From Formicincola oecophyllae (lineage in GTDB: Bacteria; Pseudomonadota; Alphaproteobacteria; Acetobacterales; Acetobacteraceae): 64,000 bases of DNA. Each line of letters starts with the position of its first letter. Positions within the stretch are counted from its first letter, which is position 1. Made by a program: the position numbers and the translations under genes. The notes beneath the pieces were generated by a model that saw nothing but the letters and a program-made list of their open reading frames with translations, searched no databases and was not told where the DNA came from. Where the stretch lies: NCBI RefSeq assembly GCF_006542395.2, contig NZ_CP038231.1, positions 496,001-560,000 of the forward strand. Direction: 5' to 3'. Shown one piece after another: positions 45,977-55,752 of this stretch.

Positions 45977-47068
45977 ATGAGTGAACACGCCACCCCTAAT
46001 GAGACCGCCAGCCAAATGGGGGAAAATACCCCCCCGCAGGGCACCCCCCCTGTTAAAGGCAACAACCTTGGCATGGCCGGGACCCATGAACGCGCTGAAC
46101 CGCCCACTCATGGCGAACGCATAGCCAAGGCTTTGGCGCGCGCTGGTGTCGCCTCCCGGCGGGAGGCAGAACGCATGGTTGAGGAAGGGCGTGTTCACCT
46201 CAATGGGCAGCCTGTCACCCATCCAGCAACCTTGGTCGGCCCTGATGACCGCATGAGTGTGGATGGCAAGGCCGTGGCAGCACCTGACCGGCCACGACTT
46301 TGGCGCTATGCTAAGCCTGCCGGGTTGGTCACCACCCACCATGACCCTGAAAACCGCCCCACCGTTTTTGAAAACCTGCCCCCTGGCTTGCCGCGCGTCA
46401 TCAGTGTAGGGCGGCTTGACCTCAATTCAGAAGGGTTACTGCTGCTGACCAATGATGGTGAATTGGCACGCGCCCTGGAAATGCCCTCACGCCATTGGCC
46501 GCGCCGCTACAGGGTGCGGGTTTACGGTTATGTCGACCCCAGAAAGCTTGAAAGCCTGGCCAAGGGCTGTGTGGTGGACGGTGTGCGCTACGGCCCCATA
46601 GAAGCCCGCCTTGAAACCAACCAGGACCTGAACCGCCAGGAACGCACTGGGGCGGCAAGCGACAATAACCAGAACAAGCCACGCCAGCCCATTCCACGCG
46701 CCTTTTCAGGCCGTTCAGGCAATAGTTGGCTGATCGTCACGCTGCATGAGGGCAAAAACCGTGAGATCCGCAAAGTCCTGGCTTCACTGGGGCTGCAAGT
46801 CAACCGTCTTGTCAGGCTATCTTATGGGCCTTTCCGCTTAGGTGCGCTCAGGCCATCAGAATTGGAGGAAGTGCCTGGCAAAGTGATTGCTGACGCTGTT
46901 GGTAAACACCTTCCTGGTTTGAAGGAGGCCATGAAGCACAAAAACCGCACCCACCAGGCAGGCACGTTAGGCAGTGCTGGGCAGGCTGCTGGTGGAACAC
47001 GTGTGCCAGGCACCAACAAAGCACACAAAACGGCCCGGCGCCCTACCCCAAAAACGCGGCGCCGCTGA
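45977..47068 (+). CDS. rluB: 23S rRNA pseudouridine synthase RluB/RsuA family
   Basis: A 363-residue enzyme with an N-terminal disordered ~40 residues, an S4 RNA-binding domain (ERIAKALARAGVASRREAER to VHLNGQPV), and the RsuA-type catalytic core with GRLDLNSEGLLLLTNDGELA containing the catalytic aspartate. Residues ~310-363 are a basic tail. The RluB versus RluE/RsuA distinction is based on length and the linked rsmD. The stop overlaps rsmD (TGATG). Confidence 0.88.
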   Translation: MSEHATPNETASQMGENTPPQGTPPVKGNNLGMAGTHERAEPPTHGERIAKALARAGVASRREAERMVEEGRVHLNGQPVTHPATLVGPDDRMSVDGKAVAAPDRPRLWRYAKPAGLVTTHHDPENRPTVFENLPPGLPRVISVGRLDLNSEGLLLLTNDGELARALEMPSRHWPRRYRVRVYGYVDPRKLESLAKGCVVDGVRYGPIEARLETNQDLNRQERTGAASDNNQNKPRQPIPRAFSGRSGNSWLIVTLHEGKNREIRKVLASLGLQVNRLVRLSYGPFRLGALRPSELEEVPGKVIADAVGKHLPGLKEAMKHKNRTHQAGTLGSAGQAAGGTRVPGTNKAHKTARRPTPKTRRR

Positions 47069-47769
47069 TGGCTGCCCTCAAACTCGTGGGTGGCCTTTAT
47101 GGGGGGCGTAAACTAGCCGCCCCCCCTAATGGAACGCGCCCCACTGCCCAGCGTACCAGGGAAGCGCTTTTCAACATGTTGGAGCACGCCCCCTGGTCGC
47201 CATGGGCAACAGGTGATGGCCTTGAAGGGGCCATTGTGCTGGATGGCTTTGCTGGCACAGGCGCGCTCGGCATAGAGGCCCTCTCACGCGGGGCAGATCA
47301 TGCCACGTTCATGGATCAAGCCCCAGCGGCCTTTTCAGCCTTGAAAGCAAACAGCCATGCCTTAGACCTTGGTGAACGGGCACGCTTGCTGCGCATTGAC
47401 GCCACACGCCCCCCACGCTGCACAACCAAGCCAGCTACCCTTGTTCTGCTTGATCCCCCTTACCTGAAGGGGCTTGTACCCAGGGCCCTCAAAGGCCTTG
47501 CGCGCCAAGGCTGGCTGGCGCCGGGCGCCTTGATTGTGGCTGAGACAGAAAACCTTCCGCCTACACCAGTCCCAGCATCAGACAGTGTACCAGGTGCAGA
47601 ACGCCCCCCTCTCAAACGGGACAAGAATGGCCGCCTGATTGTGCCACCGCCGCCAGCGCTTCCTTCTGGCATCACGCCACTGTTGCAGCGTGCTTTTGGT
47701 GCTGCGCTGCTGACGATTTGGCGCCATGACCCCCTGCCCCCTCCTGAAGCTTCTGCGGGGCAAACGTAA
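47068..47769 (+). CDS. rsmD: 16S rRNA (guanine-966 N2)-methyltransferase
   Basis: RsmD methylates G966 of 16S rRNA using S-adenosylmethionine. The 233-residue product has the family start GGLYGGRKLAAP followed by RPTAQRTREALFNML, the SAM-binding motif DGFAGTGALGIEALSRGA and the catalytic DPPY motif (LLDPPYLKG). About 30 residues near 165-195 are an insert. Directly coupled to rluB. Confidence 0.94.
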   Translation: MAALKLVGGLYGGRKLAAPPNGTRPTAQRTREALFNMLEHAPWSPWATGDGLEGAIVLDGFAGTGALGIEALSRGADHATFMDQAPAAFSALKANSHALDLGERARLLRIDATRPPRCTTKPATLVLLDPPYLKGLVPRALKGLARQGWLAPGALIVAETENLPPTPVPASDSVPGAERPPLKRDKNGRLIVPPPPALPSGITPLLQRAFGAALLTIWRHDPLPPPEASAGQT

Positions 47770-47893
47770 AAATCCCTTTCCCCTTGTCCTATCAGGCCAT
47801 AATGATGAATCCATCCAAACAGGTCTGATGGCAGGCGACAGCTGATAATCAACATCACCCAGGGCATAGCTGGGTTCAGGGGGGGAGGGGGTT

Positions 47894-50800
47894 TTGGCTG
47901 AACCAGTCGACCATGCTGAACACACATCACCATCTAGTTTAGGGCAACGCCCTGCCAGCCAACCCCAAAATGGTGGGGAGGGCGGTAATGCCTTTACCCG
48001 CTTAAAAAAACGGGTCCAGCAGAGCTTTGGAACCCATGGCACTCCAGCCCAGCCACCTGCTGGCGCAACGCCTGAAATCCTGGAACCCTCTTCAGGCCAC
48101 ACTGAAGGGGAACATTGGGTTGACCCCCCTAGCCTCCAAAACACCCCTACCACCCCGGCCCAACGCCCAGCGCTAGCAGCGCCTGTTCATGCTTTCCAGA
48201 AAATGGCCCCCCCAGCCCCTATGGCCCTGCCTTTGGGTGATGGTCGCCTGCTCAAGCGCAAACCCCTGGTTGTGCGGTTGTTCAGCGCCCTCACTTTACG
48301 TGTGGCAGGTTTCATTCTGGTTCTCATGGCCATAGGGCTTGGATTATGCCTATGGTCCTACAACCCACAAGACCCTTCCTTCAACACGGCCAATGGCGCT
48401 AAGGCCAGCAATCTATGTGGTTCGTTGGGCGCCACGGTGGCCGACAACCTTTACCAGTGGCTGGGGCTAGGAGCGTGGGTGGTTTTTGTGGCCCTCATCG
48501 CTTGGGGTTGGCAACTCATCAGGCGGGGCAGTTTGGCATGGCCTGTTGTGCGATTGCTGGCTATGGCGCTGTTGGCGCCAGTTGTGGCGCTGGGCTTCGG
48601 TTTGGTGGTGACAGTGCTGCCCCAAATGAATGTGGCCTGGCCTGCTGAATCAGGCCTGGGGGGGGCTGCAGGGCAGCGCATGGCGTCCAGTCTGCTTGAC
48701 AGCACATGTGAATATCTTCTGCCCATGATGCCGGGCTGGCCCCATGTGTGTTCAGCGCTGGCAGCTTTGCTTTGGGGTGGGGTGGCAGTGATGGCCATTC
48801 TGCTTTTGGGACAGCTGACCTTAGGTCTTTCTGACCAGGAGCGGGCAGGTTTTTGGCATTTTCTATACTACGCGCGCACATGGCCAGCGCGGCTTTGGCG
48901 GCGTTTGCGCGGCCAAAAAGCCGCACTGGAGAAGGATTGGGCGCCACGGGGCGATTTCAGCTTCCGGTCTGGCTATGCGCGTTACTTCAGGCTGGGACGC
49001 CCTTTTCCAGGCCAAGCCTTGACTGAACCAGGCCAGGATGAACTTTGGGTATTGCCACCGCGCCACCAGCCCCCCGCCCCCCAGCCTTCAGCCCAGCAGA
49101 ACGACAAGACGCTGGAGGAAATCCACGACAATCCCTATGCCCGGCGTTTAGCAGCTATTCAACGCACAGGGCCACGCGCCACGCGCCCTGTCGCACCACT
49201 GCCCCCGTCCACGGCCCCCAACAACTTTAACCCTTATTGGGATGAGGAAGACTACCACACCCCTGAAACCCTCACGCCTTTCCTTCCCGAAGACAATGAC
49301 CCTGCTGGCCAGGCACCAACACAGATTCCCCCTCACAAGGGTGCCTCCAAGGAAGCGCCAGGAGTGGCTGGGGCCAACCATGCCATTCCTACATTGAAAA
49401 ATCGTTTCCTGAACCTGGTCAGGTTGGGCACGCAGGAGGCCCCACCCCCCACCAGTGATCACGCCAGCAGGCAGGATGGTCACTCCTCCGCACTTTATGA
49501 CCATAACGGGCCTGAAAGGCCCCCTAACCAACAGGCGCAGCCTAACCGTGAGGGCGCAGTCACGGGCCAAGCTGAAACTAGCCGCACCAACACGCTTTCC
49601 CCCCAGGCCAGCGTCAGTGCGCCTTTTGCCACTAAAACGGCTCAACCCGTTTTCCCCACTATCAAAGCCCAACCGGGTGAATGGGCCCCACCAAGCTTAA
49701 AGTTGCTCAACCCTCCCCAGCCGCGCCAAAGCGCACCCATGTCTGAGCAGGAATTAGAAAGCAATGCGCACCTGCTGGAAAAAGTGCTTGGGGATTACGG
49801 CGTACGGGGACGCATCACAGGCTTCAAGACGGGACCTGTGGTGACACTTTACACGTTGGACCTTGCGCCAGGGGTCCGCTCTGCCCGCGTCATCAACCTT
49901 GCTGATGACCTGGCGCATTCGCTCGATGTGTTGAGTGTGCGCATGGCCGCAGTGCCTGGCAGCAACACCATCAACATTGAGGTACCTAACGCCACGCGTG
50001 AAACAGTGCCTTTCCGGCCTCTTTTGCAAACGGCTGAATGGCAGGCCGCCTGCCATGGGCCTGGCCGCGCTAAGGCTGCCCTCAAGCTAGCGCTGGGGGT
50101 GGACGCCACAGGGCAGCCCGTTTACGCCGACTTGGCGCGTATGCCACATCTGCTGCTGGCTGGTAGGACCAGCAGCGGTAAAACCGTTGGCCTTACCACC
50201 ATGATTCTCAGCCTTCTGTTCAGGCTTAGCCCTGAAGAATGCCGTTTCATCATGATTGATCCGAAGCTTTACGAACTTTCCACCTATGACGGCATTCCCC
50301 ATTTGATGACGCCGGTGCTTTCTGAAACCGCCAAAGCCGTCAACGCCCTGAAATGGGCAGTCCATGAGATGGACAGGCGCTACCGCCTGATGGCAGACCA
50401 CCAGGTGCGCAGCATCGCAGGCTACAATGCGCGCATTAAAAACCTGCGTGCCAGCGGCGAGAACCCCACGCGCCGTGTTCAGACAGGCTTCGACCCTGAG
50501 ACAGGCCGCCCCACCTTCGAGGAGCAGCGCCTGCCGCTTGAGCACCTGCCCTACATCGTCATCGTCATTGACGAGTTGGCTGACCTAATGGCATCAGCCA
50601 GCCATGAGATGGAGGAATGCCTGCAGCGCTTGGCTCAGAAGGCCCGCACCTCTGGCATTCACCTCATCATGGCAACCCAGCGCCCCAACATTGACGTGAT
50701 CACCAACGCCATCAAGGACAACTTCCCCACCCGCATCAGTTTCCAGGTCAACAATAAGTTTGACAGCCGCGCCATCCTGGGTGACCAAGGTGCAGAGCAG

Positions 50801-51205
50801 CTTTTGGGGCGTGGTGACATGCTGTTCATGCGCCATGGCACACCACCCGTTCGCATCCATGCGCCCTTCATCGCCAATGAGGAGGTGGAGCGCGTCATCA
50901 ATGACCTGCGTGCTAAGGGTCAGCCCCTTTACAATGCTGACGTGTCATCCACCCCTGAAGAGGGGCAGGAAAGCCAGCCGCCTGCGGCCACTCCCCCTGA
51001 CAGGGACCAACAAGACCTGTTGGCACGCGCCATCGAGGTGGTACGCCAGGAAGGGCGCGCCTCCACCAGTTACATTCAGCGTCGCCTGGGCATTGGCTAC
51101 AATCAAGCGGCCAGCTTGGTCAGTCAGCTGGAAAAGCAGGGCGTCATTGGGCCAGCTGACCATGTTGGCAAACGCGAGATCCGCAGGCTGCCAAATGACA
51201 ACTGA
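47894..51205 (+). CDS. ftsK: DNA translocase FtsK
   Basis: FtsK pumps DNA at the septum and resolves chromosome dimers at dif. The 1103-residue product probably starts at TTG 47894, preceded by GGGAGGGGG. It has a ~110-residue N-terminal cytoplasmic extension, four transmembrane segments (~residues 135-310), a long Pro-rich linker (~390-600), and the motor with Walker A AGRTSSGKT near residue 755, Walker B VIVIDELADLM, and KARTSGIHLIMATQRP. The C-terminus (YIQRRLGIGYNQAASLVSQLE) is the gamma winged helix that reads KOPS. Its end overlaps the next gene by 11 bp. Confidence 0.96.
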   Translation: MAEPVDHAEHTSPSSLGQRPASQPQNGGEGGNAFTRLKKRVQQSFGTHGTPAQPPAGATPEILEPSSGHTEGEHWVDPPSLQNTPTTPAQRPALAAPVHAFQKMAPPAPMALPLGDGRLLKRKPLVVRLFSALTLRVAGFILVLMAIGLGLCLWSYNPQDPSFNTANGAKASNLCGSLGATVADNLYQWLGLGAWVVFVALIAWGWQLIRRGSLAWPVVRLLAMALLAPVVALGFGLVVTVLPQMNVAWPAESGLGGAAGQRMASSLLDSTCEYLLPMMPGWPHVCSALAALLWGGVAVMAILLLGQLTLGLSDQERAGFWHFLYYARTWPARLWRRLRGQKAALEKDWAPRGDFSFRSGYARYFRLGRPFPGQALTEPGQDELWVLPPRHQPPAPQPSAQQNDKTLEEIHDNPYARRLAAIQRTGPRATRPVAPLPPSTAPNNFNPYWDEEDYHTPETLTPFLPEDNDPAGQAPTQIPPHKGASKEAPGVAGANHAIPTLKNRFLNLVRLGTQEAPPPTSDHASRQDGHSSALYDHNGPERPPNQQAQPNREGAVTGQAETSRTNTLSPQASVSAPFATKTAQPVFPTIKAQPGEWAPPSLKLLNPPQPRQSAPMSEQELESNAHLLEKVLGDYGVRGRITGFKTGPVVTLYTLDLAPGVRSARVINLADDLAHSLDVLSVRMAAVPGSNTINIEVPNATRETVPFRPLLQTAEWQAACHGPGRAKAALKLALGVDATGQPVYADLARMPHLLLAGRTSSGKTVGLTTMILSLLFRLSPEECRFIMIDPKLYELSTYDGIPHLMTPVLSETAKAVNALKWAVHEMDRRYRLMADHQVRSIAGYNARIKNLRASGENPTRRVQTGFDPETGRPTFEEQRLPLEHLPYIVIVIDELADLMASASHEMEECLQRLAQKARTSGIHLIMATQRPNIDVITNAIKDNFPTRISFQVNNKFDSRAILGDQGAEQLLGRGDMLFMRHGTPPVRIHAPFIANEEVERVINDLRAKGQPLYNADVSSTPEEGQESQPPAATPPDRDQQDLLARAIEVVRQEGRASTSYIQRRLGIGYNQAASLVSQLEKQGVIGPADHVGKREIRRLPNDN

Positions 51206-51998
51206 ACAGCGCCCCGCCCCCGCGCTAGGCCCCAGCCTTTTCAAACCAGGCCAGGCATTGCCAATTCTGGTGGAGGACAGGCAGTTCGCCATCATCAACA
51301 AGCCGCCAGGCCTGGCTGCCCACCCAGGGCGCACCACCAGTGATAGCGTGGAGGAACGCCTCTCCCCCCAGAAACGTGGTGGCCCTTGGTTGGCCCACAG
51401 ATTGGACAGCGACACCTCAGGCTGCCTGCTGATTGCCAAACGCAAAACCGCCCTTTTGGCTGCGCAGCAAGCCTTCGCGCGCACCACAGTCCACTCCAGT
51501 GGAAGCCAGGTTAGTAAAACATACTGGGCAGTGACCGATGGCATTCCAGAGGGTCCAGAAGGTGTTTTGAACCATGCTATCAAGCGTGTGGCGCTTGGAC
51601 GGCACTGGTGGATGGCCCCTTGCCAGCCCCACGATGAAGGTGCCTTGGAGGCCCGCACGTCATGGCGCCTGATGGGCTATGACCATTCCAGTCACACTGC
51701 CTTGTTGCAGCTTGAACTGCACACGGGGCGCACCCACCAAGCGCGCTTAGCGTGCCTGACCTTGGGGTGCCCCATCAAAGGGGATGGGGTGTATGGGATC
51801 CAAGGGGTGCTTGGCACTTGGGAAAAAGGGCAGGCAAGGGCGCAGCCCACACTGCAGGGCGGTATGATGCTTCACGCGCGCAGCCTGGAACTGACCTTGC
51901 CAAGTCTGGAAAAATCTTTACTGGCTGTGGCTCCCTTGCCTCCTGCCATGGCTAGGCACGTTCAAGCCATGGCGCCTGTTCCAGGCACAGGCACATGA
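51195..51998 (+). CDS. RluA-family pseudouridine synthase
   Basis: A 267-residue product starting at ATG 51195 inside the ftsK 3' end (the open frame continues upstream only through ftsK in another frame). It has the RluA signature HRLDSDTSGCLLIAK with the catalytic aspartate, preceded by IINKPPGLAAHPG, and later LELHTGRTHQARL. No S4 domain. rRNA or tRNA target unknown. It overlaps ftsK by 11 bp and the TerB_N gene by 4 bp. Confidence 0.9.
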   Translation: MTTEQRPAPALGPSLFKPGQALPILVEDRQFAIINKPPGLAAHPGRTTSDSVEERLSPQKRGGPWLAHRLDSDTSGCLLIAKRKTALLAAQQAFARTTVHSSGSQVSKTYWAVTDGIPEGPEGVLNHAIKRVALGRHWWMAPCQPHDEGALEARTSWRLMGYDHSSHTALLQLELHTGRTHQARLACLTLGCPIKGDGVYGIQGVLGTWEKGQARAQPTLQGGMMLHARSLELTLPSLEKSLLAVAPLPPAMARHVQAMAPVPGTGT

Positions 51999-54232
51999 AC
52001 GGGCCCAAGGTTCTTTCTAACCCTTATCCCGTCTGGTTCGGAGCTGGGGAGGAGGTCAGCATTGCTGGGCGGCACCTAGCTGGCGGCATGGTGCACATTG
52101 CCCATACCGTCAGTGCATCCACACCCCATGCGGCTGCCGTGATTAACACAGCCTTGCCCATCGCACCGCCGGCGCAAACACAAAAGCCAGAGGGAACCCC
52201 TCCCCCACCTGTGGGCTATTGGCCTGACTGGCGCCAGCTTACCCCCTACCAACGCGGCGCTTGGCTGGATTGGCTGGCTGGTGGGCGCAGTGACCCTAAA
52301 GCTGACATTGGGCATGTTTTCCTGTTTTTCTGTGGCTTGGAGCGGCGCCTTCTGCTGGGTACGCCCTCCTTGGCCGAATGCCAAGCGCTGTGCGCTGAGG
52401 TGCGGCGCCTCCAAGCCCTTTATGGCAGCCATGGCGCCTTCATGCGCTACGCCAACGCTTTGCTTGGAGTTGTCGCTTACAGCAGGGGGCCGCAAGCTGT
52501 TCTTGGACCAAGTTCCTCATTGCCATTGGAAAGTGCCCTTGCGCGTGCGCCAGATGGACTGCCGGGCGCTGGGATGGCTTTGAATGTGGAGGAAGCCTTG
52601 GAAGCCCTTCATGCCCACCCCAGCTTCAGGCAAAAGCTTTGGGTGCTGGGCGCGCAAAACAGCCTACCAAGCCAGCTGTTCAGAAATAGCTTTGAACAGG
52701 TTTTCGCCTCTGAGGCAGGCAAGCTTCATCGTCTTCCCGCACTGCCTGGCCATGACCAGAGAGGGCGGGATATCCTTTACAAAGGCGCAACGCGCGGGCT
52801 GTTGCTTACCCTCACTCCTCACAAAGCTGGGGCTACCATGTCCCCCCCTGCAGATTGGACTGTACTTTTGCAATGGGGCGAACGGGCGCTTGCACCCCTC
52901 CACCCTGTCGTGCGCTCCCTGCGCCCCCACACCAAAGGTGGCGCGCTGGCCACAGGCGCCAGCCTTGAACTTCTCAACCTTTTGACAGGGTGCATTTCCC
53001 CAGAGCTGCGCCAAGAAATCGGCAGGGTTCCCTTGGAATGGCTGCAGAACGTGCGCCAAAAAACTATGGCGCCTTGTGTTGAACCCCTTTCCCTGCCCCT
53101 GGCTGAACTAGGGCGCCATGTCTTGAGCACAAGAGACCAAGGCAAAGGGGAGGGCGCATCGGGCCAGCGCTTCGCCAAGCGCCACCGCCAACGCTTGGAA
53201 ACCACCCTTTTGAAACACGGTCTGTTGATGGTACCTGACTTCCATGAGCACCCTGCGCCTTTGAAGGGGGCTGAGATAGTCTACCTGTACCAGGGCGCAG
53301 ATGGCCCAATCCCCCTTTCGCCCCTTCTGCGGGCTGGGTTGATGACGTGGGGATTTTTCCACCCCCAGCAGGGATTGCCGACCAACCTAGAAATCACCAA
53401 GACCCAGGCTATTCTGGCACATTTTAGCCCCCCGTTGCCCCCAGCCGCCTTCAAGGCTTGGCTGGCCTGGTGGCAGACTCACCCACCTTCATGGCCAAAG
53501 CTGCTGAAAACCTGCCTTGAGGCGCCTCCTCTTGACGCCACCGCACTCAGTGAGGCGGCCTTGCAAGCGGCATTGTTTGCAAGCACCCCAGGGGAGAGTC
53601 TTTCCCCAACGGTTTTGCGCAAACTTGAAGCGCTTCATGAACGTTTGGGTGTTCCCCAAACCGTTATGTGGTCGCGCCTTCATGAATTGAGCTGCAACCA
53701 AAGTGCTGGCGCCCCCAAACCCATCACCATCACCATGGAAGGGCCGCAACGCTCTTGCCCACCCTCCTCCTTGTCAGGGAAAGCTGTGCCCCTGCCCGCT
53801 CCTGATGGAGCTTGCCCCTTGCCTACGCCAAGCCACATTAAAAGCAGCGCAGAACAGCTAACAGCCATTCGGCAGGAGACTGCCCGTGCCACTGCCATGT
53901 TGGAAGGGGTTTTTACGGAAGGAGTGGACAACCCACCCAACACCTTGCTTGAAGTGGGGGCAGCCAGCGGGAAAGGGGAACGGGTTCCCGCAGTGTTGGA
54001 AGGGCTAGACGGCCCTCATGCCGCCATGGCCATGGGGCTTCTGGAGAAGTCGCTTTGGCCCTCTGAGGCCCTGGCCCAATTAGCCTCCACATGGGGGTTG
54101 CTAGCTGACGGCGCGCTGGAGACCATCAATGAATGGGCGTGGGACAAGCACGGCATGGCCTTGCTTGAAGAACATGCTACCTTGCCAGGCTGTTACGAAC
54201 TCAACCCCGACATCCACCTGCCAACAAACTGA
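51995..54232 (+). CDS. TerB_N / TerB_C domain protein
   Basis: A 745-residue protein. The N-terminal ~200 residues form a TerB_N domain: VWFGAGEEVSIAGRHLAGGM, then GYWPDWRQLTPYQRGAWLDW, AGGRSDPKADIGHVFLFFCG and LERR, the diagnostic segment of this family. A long helical middle follows. The C-terminal ~120 residues match TerB_C: QETARATAMLEGVF, then GLDGPHAAMAM and GLLADGALETINEWA. In comparative genomics (the Ter-dependent systems described by Anantharaman and colleagues) these proteins occur with a DUF2791 P-loop ATPase and an Lhr-type helicase and are thought to process DNA under stress or phage attack. The gene overlaps the pseudouridine synthase stop (ATGA), and the ATPase follows 45 bp later. 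Confidence 0.85.
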   Translation: MNGPKVLSNPYPVWFGAGEEVSIAGRHLAGGMVHIAHTVSASTPHAAAVINTALPIAPPAQTQKPEGTPPPPVGYWPDWRQLTPYQRGAWLDWLAGGRSDPKADIGHVFLFFCGLERRLLLGTPSLAECQALCAEVRRLQALYGSHGAFMRYANALLGVVAYSRGPQAVLGPSSSLPLESALARAPDGLPGAGMALNVEEALEALHAHPSFRQKLWVLGAQNSLPSQLFRNSFEQVFASEAGKLHRLPALPGHDQRGRDILYKGATRGLLLTLTPHKAGATMSPPADWTVLLQWGERALAPLHPVVRSLRPHTKGGALATGASLELLNLLTGCISPELRQEIGRVPLEWLQNVRQKTMAPCVEPLSLPLAELGRHVLSTRDQGKGEGASGQRFAKRHRQRLETTLLKHGLLMVPDFHEHPAPLKGAEIVYLYQGADGPIPLSPLLRAGLMTWGFFHPQQGLPTNLEITKTQAILAHFSPPLPPAAFKAWLAWWQTHPPSWPKLLKTCLEAPPLDATALSEAALQAALFASTPGESLSPTVLRKLEALHERLGVPQTVMWSRLHELSCNQSAGAPKPITITMEGPQRSCPPSSLSGKAVPLPAPDGACPLPTPSHIKSSAEQLTAIRQETARATAMLEGVFTEGVDNPPNTLLEVGAASGKGERVPAVLEGLDGPHAAMAMGLLEKSLWPSEALAQLASTWGLLADGALETINEWAWDKHGMALLEEHATLPGCYELNPDIHLPTN

Positions 54233-54277
54233 CCATGGCCATCCAGGCCCCATGCGCCAGCAGGGAAGCGTACCTTC

Positions 54278-55687
54278 ATGATTGCAGCACCCCCCACCAC
54301 CCAGGCTCCCAAAATCCGCCAGCGTGAACGTGACGCCACTTTGCAGGCCCTACGTGCTGGCGTCACCCCTGGTAGTGGCATACGCCACGTCCAAGTAGGA
54401 CGTGCGCGCGAGGTGGCTGAAGTCATCAAGGATGTTGAGCGCATCGCAGATGGTGGCGCCGCTGCCCGTTTCATCATTGGTGATTACGGTTCAGGTAAAA
54501 CCTTTTTCCTAGGCTTGGCCCGCGCCATCGCTGCTGAGAAAGGTATGGTGGTTATGAAGGCCGACCTTTCGCCTGAGCGCCGCCTCCATGCTGCGCGCGG
54601 CAAGGGGGTAGCACGTCTGCTGTGCGCTGACCTTGTAGCTTCCATGGCAACGCGCACCAAGCCAGATGGCGGCGCGTTGGCCGCCGTCATTGAACGCTTC
54701 CTGACGCTGGCCCGCAAGGAGGCCCTGGCCGATGGCAAGCCAGCTTCCGATGTCATCAGGGCCAAACTTGAGAGCGTTCTCGAAGGGGTGGCGGGTTTTG
54801 ATTTCGCTACTGTTATCACCCGCTACGATGAAGCGCTTGAGCAGGGTGATGAGGCCCTCAAGACTGCCTGCCTGCGCTGGCTGCGTGCTGAATACCCCCT
54901 GCGTTCAGAAGCGCGGCAGGAACTGGGGGTGCGTTCCATTGTTGATGACGACACCGTTTACGACCACCTCAAAGCCATGGCGCGCCTGGTGCGCCTGGCC
55001 GGTTATGCAGGTACCGTCATCATGCTGGATGAAATGGTCAACCTGCACCAGATCATCCACAGCCAAGCGCGCAAATCCAACTATGAACAGCTTCTGCGCA
55101 TCATCAACGACACGCTGCAAGGTAATGCCCCGCACCTGGGCTTCTATTTTGGGGGCACGCCTGAATTCCTGCTAGACCCACGCCGGGGCCTCTATTCCTA
55201 TGAAGCGTTGCGGTCACGTTTGGCGGAGAACAACTTCGCCCGTGATGGTCTGGTGGATCTGAGCGGCCCCGTCATGCATCTGCCTAGCTTGACGCCCGCT
55301 GAGCTGCACGTGTTGCTTGAAAGACTGCGCCTGCTTTGGGCCTGCGGTGATGAAACCAAGCTTCCCCTACCAGATGAAGCCCTAGAGGCCTTCTTGCAGC
55401 ATTGTTCAGAACGGGTGGGGGAAGCGTATTTCCGCACGCCACGCAACACCGTGACGTCATTCCTCAACCTGCTGGCGGTGCTGGAGCAGAACCCACAGGC
55501 CACGTGGCAAAGCTTGCTGGCTACAACAGCCTTCCCTGATGCTGGTAGCGCTGACCACCATGCCACTGCCAAGGCCGCACCCCCACCAGCGCAGACTGCG
55601 CCCCTGCCGCAAGTTAGCATCAGTCAGCCAGGCAACAACGCTCAGCCCTCCGATCCTGACGGGCTGGAGCATTTCACCATTTTCTAA
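54278..55687 (+). CDS. DUF2791 (BrxD-like) P-loop ATPase
   Basis: A 469-residue ATP-binding protein with AGGGAAG nine bases before ATG. Walker A is GDYGSGKTFF near residue 68; the Walker B/ sensor region reads TVIMLDEMVNLHQI near residue 248, and FYFGGTPEFLLDPRRGLYSYEALRSRLA follows, a strongly conserved DUF2791 segment. The last ~65 residues are Pro/Ala/Gln-rich and probably disordered. Family members include BrxD of BREX type 2 and the ATPases that pair with TerB_N proteins; here the neighbour is TerB_N and no pglX, pglZ or brxC is present in the window. The helicase expected next is absent from this locus. Confidence 0.87.
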   Translation: MIAAPPTTQAPKIRQRERDATLQALRAGVTPGSGIRHVQVGRAREVAEVIKDVERIADGGAAARFIIGDYGSGKTFFLGLARAIAAEKGMVVMKADLSPERRLHAARGKGVARLLCADLVASMATRTKPDGGALAAVIERFLTLARKEALADGKPASDVIRAKLESVLEGVAGFDFATVITRYDEALEQGDEALKTACLRWLRAEYPLRSEARQELGVRSIVDDDTVYDHLKAMARLVRLAGYAGTVIMLDEMVNLHQIIHSQARKSNYEQLLRIINDTLQGNAPHLGFYFGGTPEFLLDPRRGLYSYEALRSRLAENNFARDGLVDLSGPVMHLPSLTPAELHVLLERLRLLWACGDETKLPLPDEALEAFLQHCSERVGEAYFRTPRNTVTSFLNLLAVLEQNPQATWQSLLATTAFPDAGSADHHATAKAAPPPAQTAPLPQVSISQPGNNAQPSDPDGLEHFTIF

Positions 55688-55752
55688 CGGCCAGCCGCTT
55701 GACGTGCGGCCCTGCCAGCTTCGGATGCCCATTATGGGACCAAGAGCGCCTG

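Noticed and set aside
54278-55687. Full BREX system
   Set aside because: Only the BrxD-like ATPase and a distant helicase are present; no pglX methyltransferase, pglZ or brxC-like gene is in the window.
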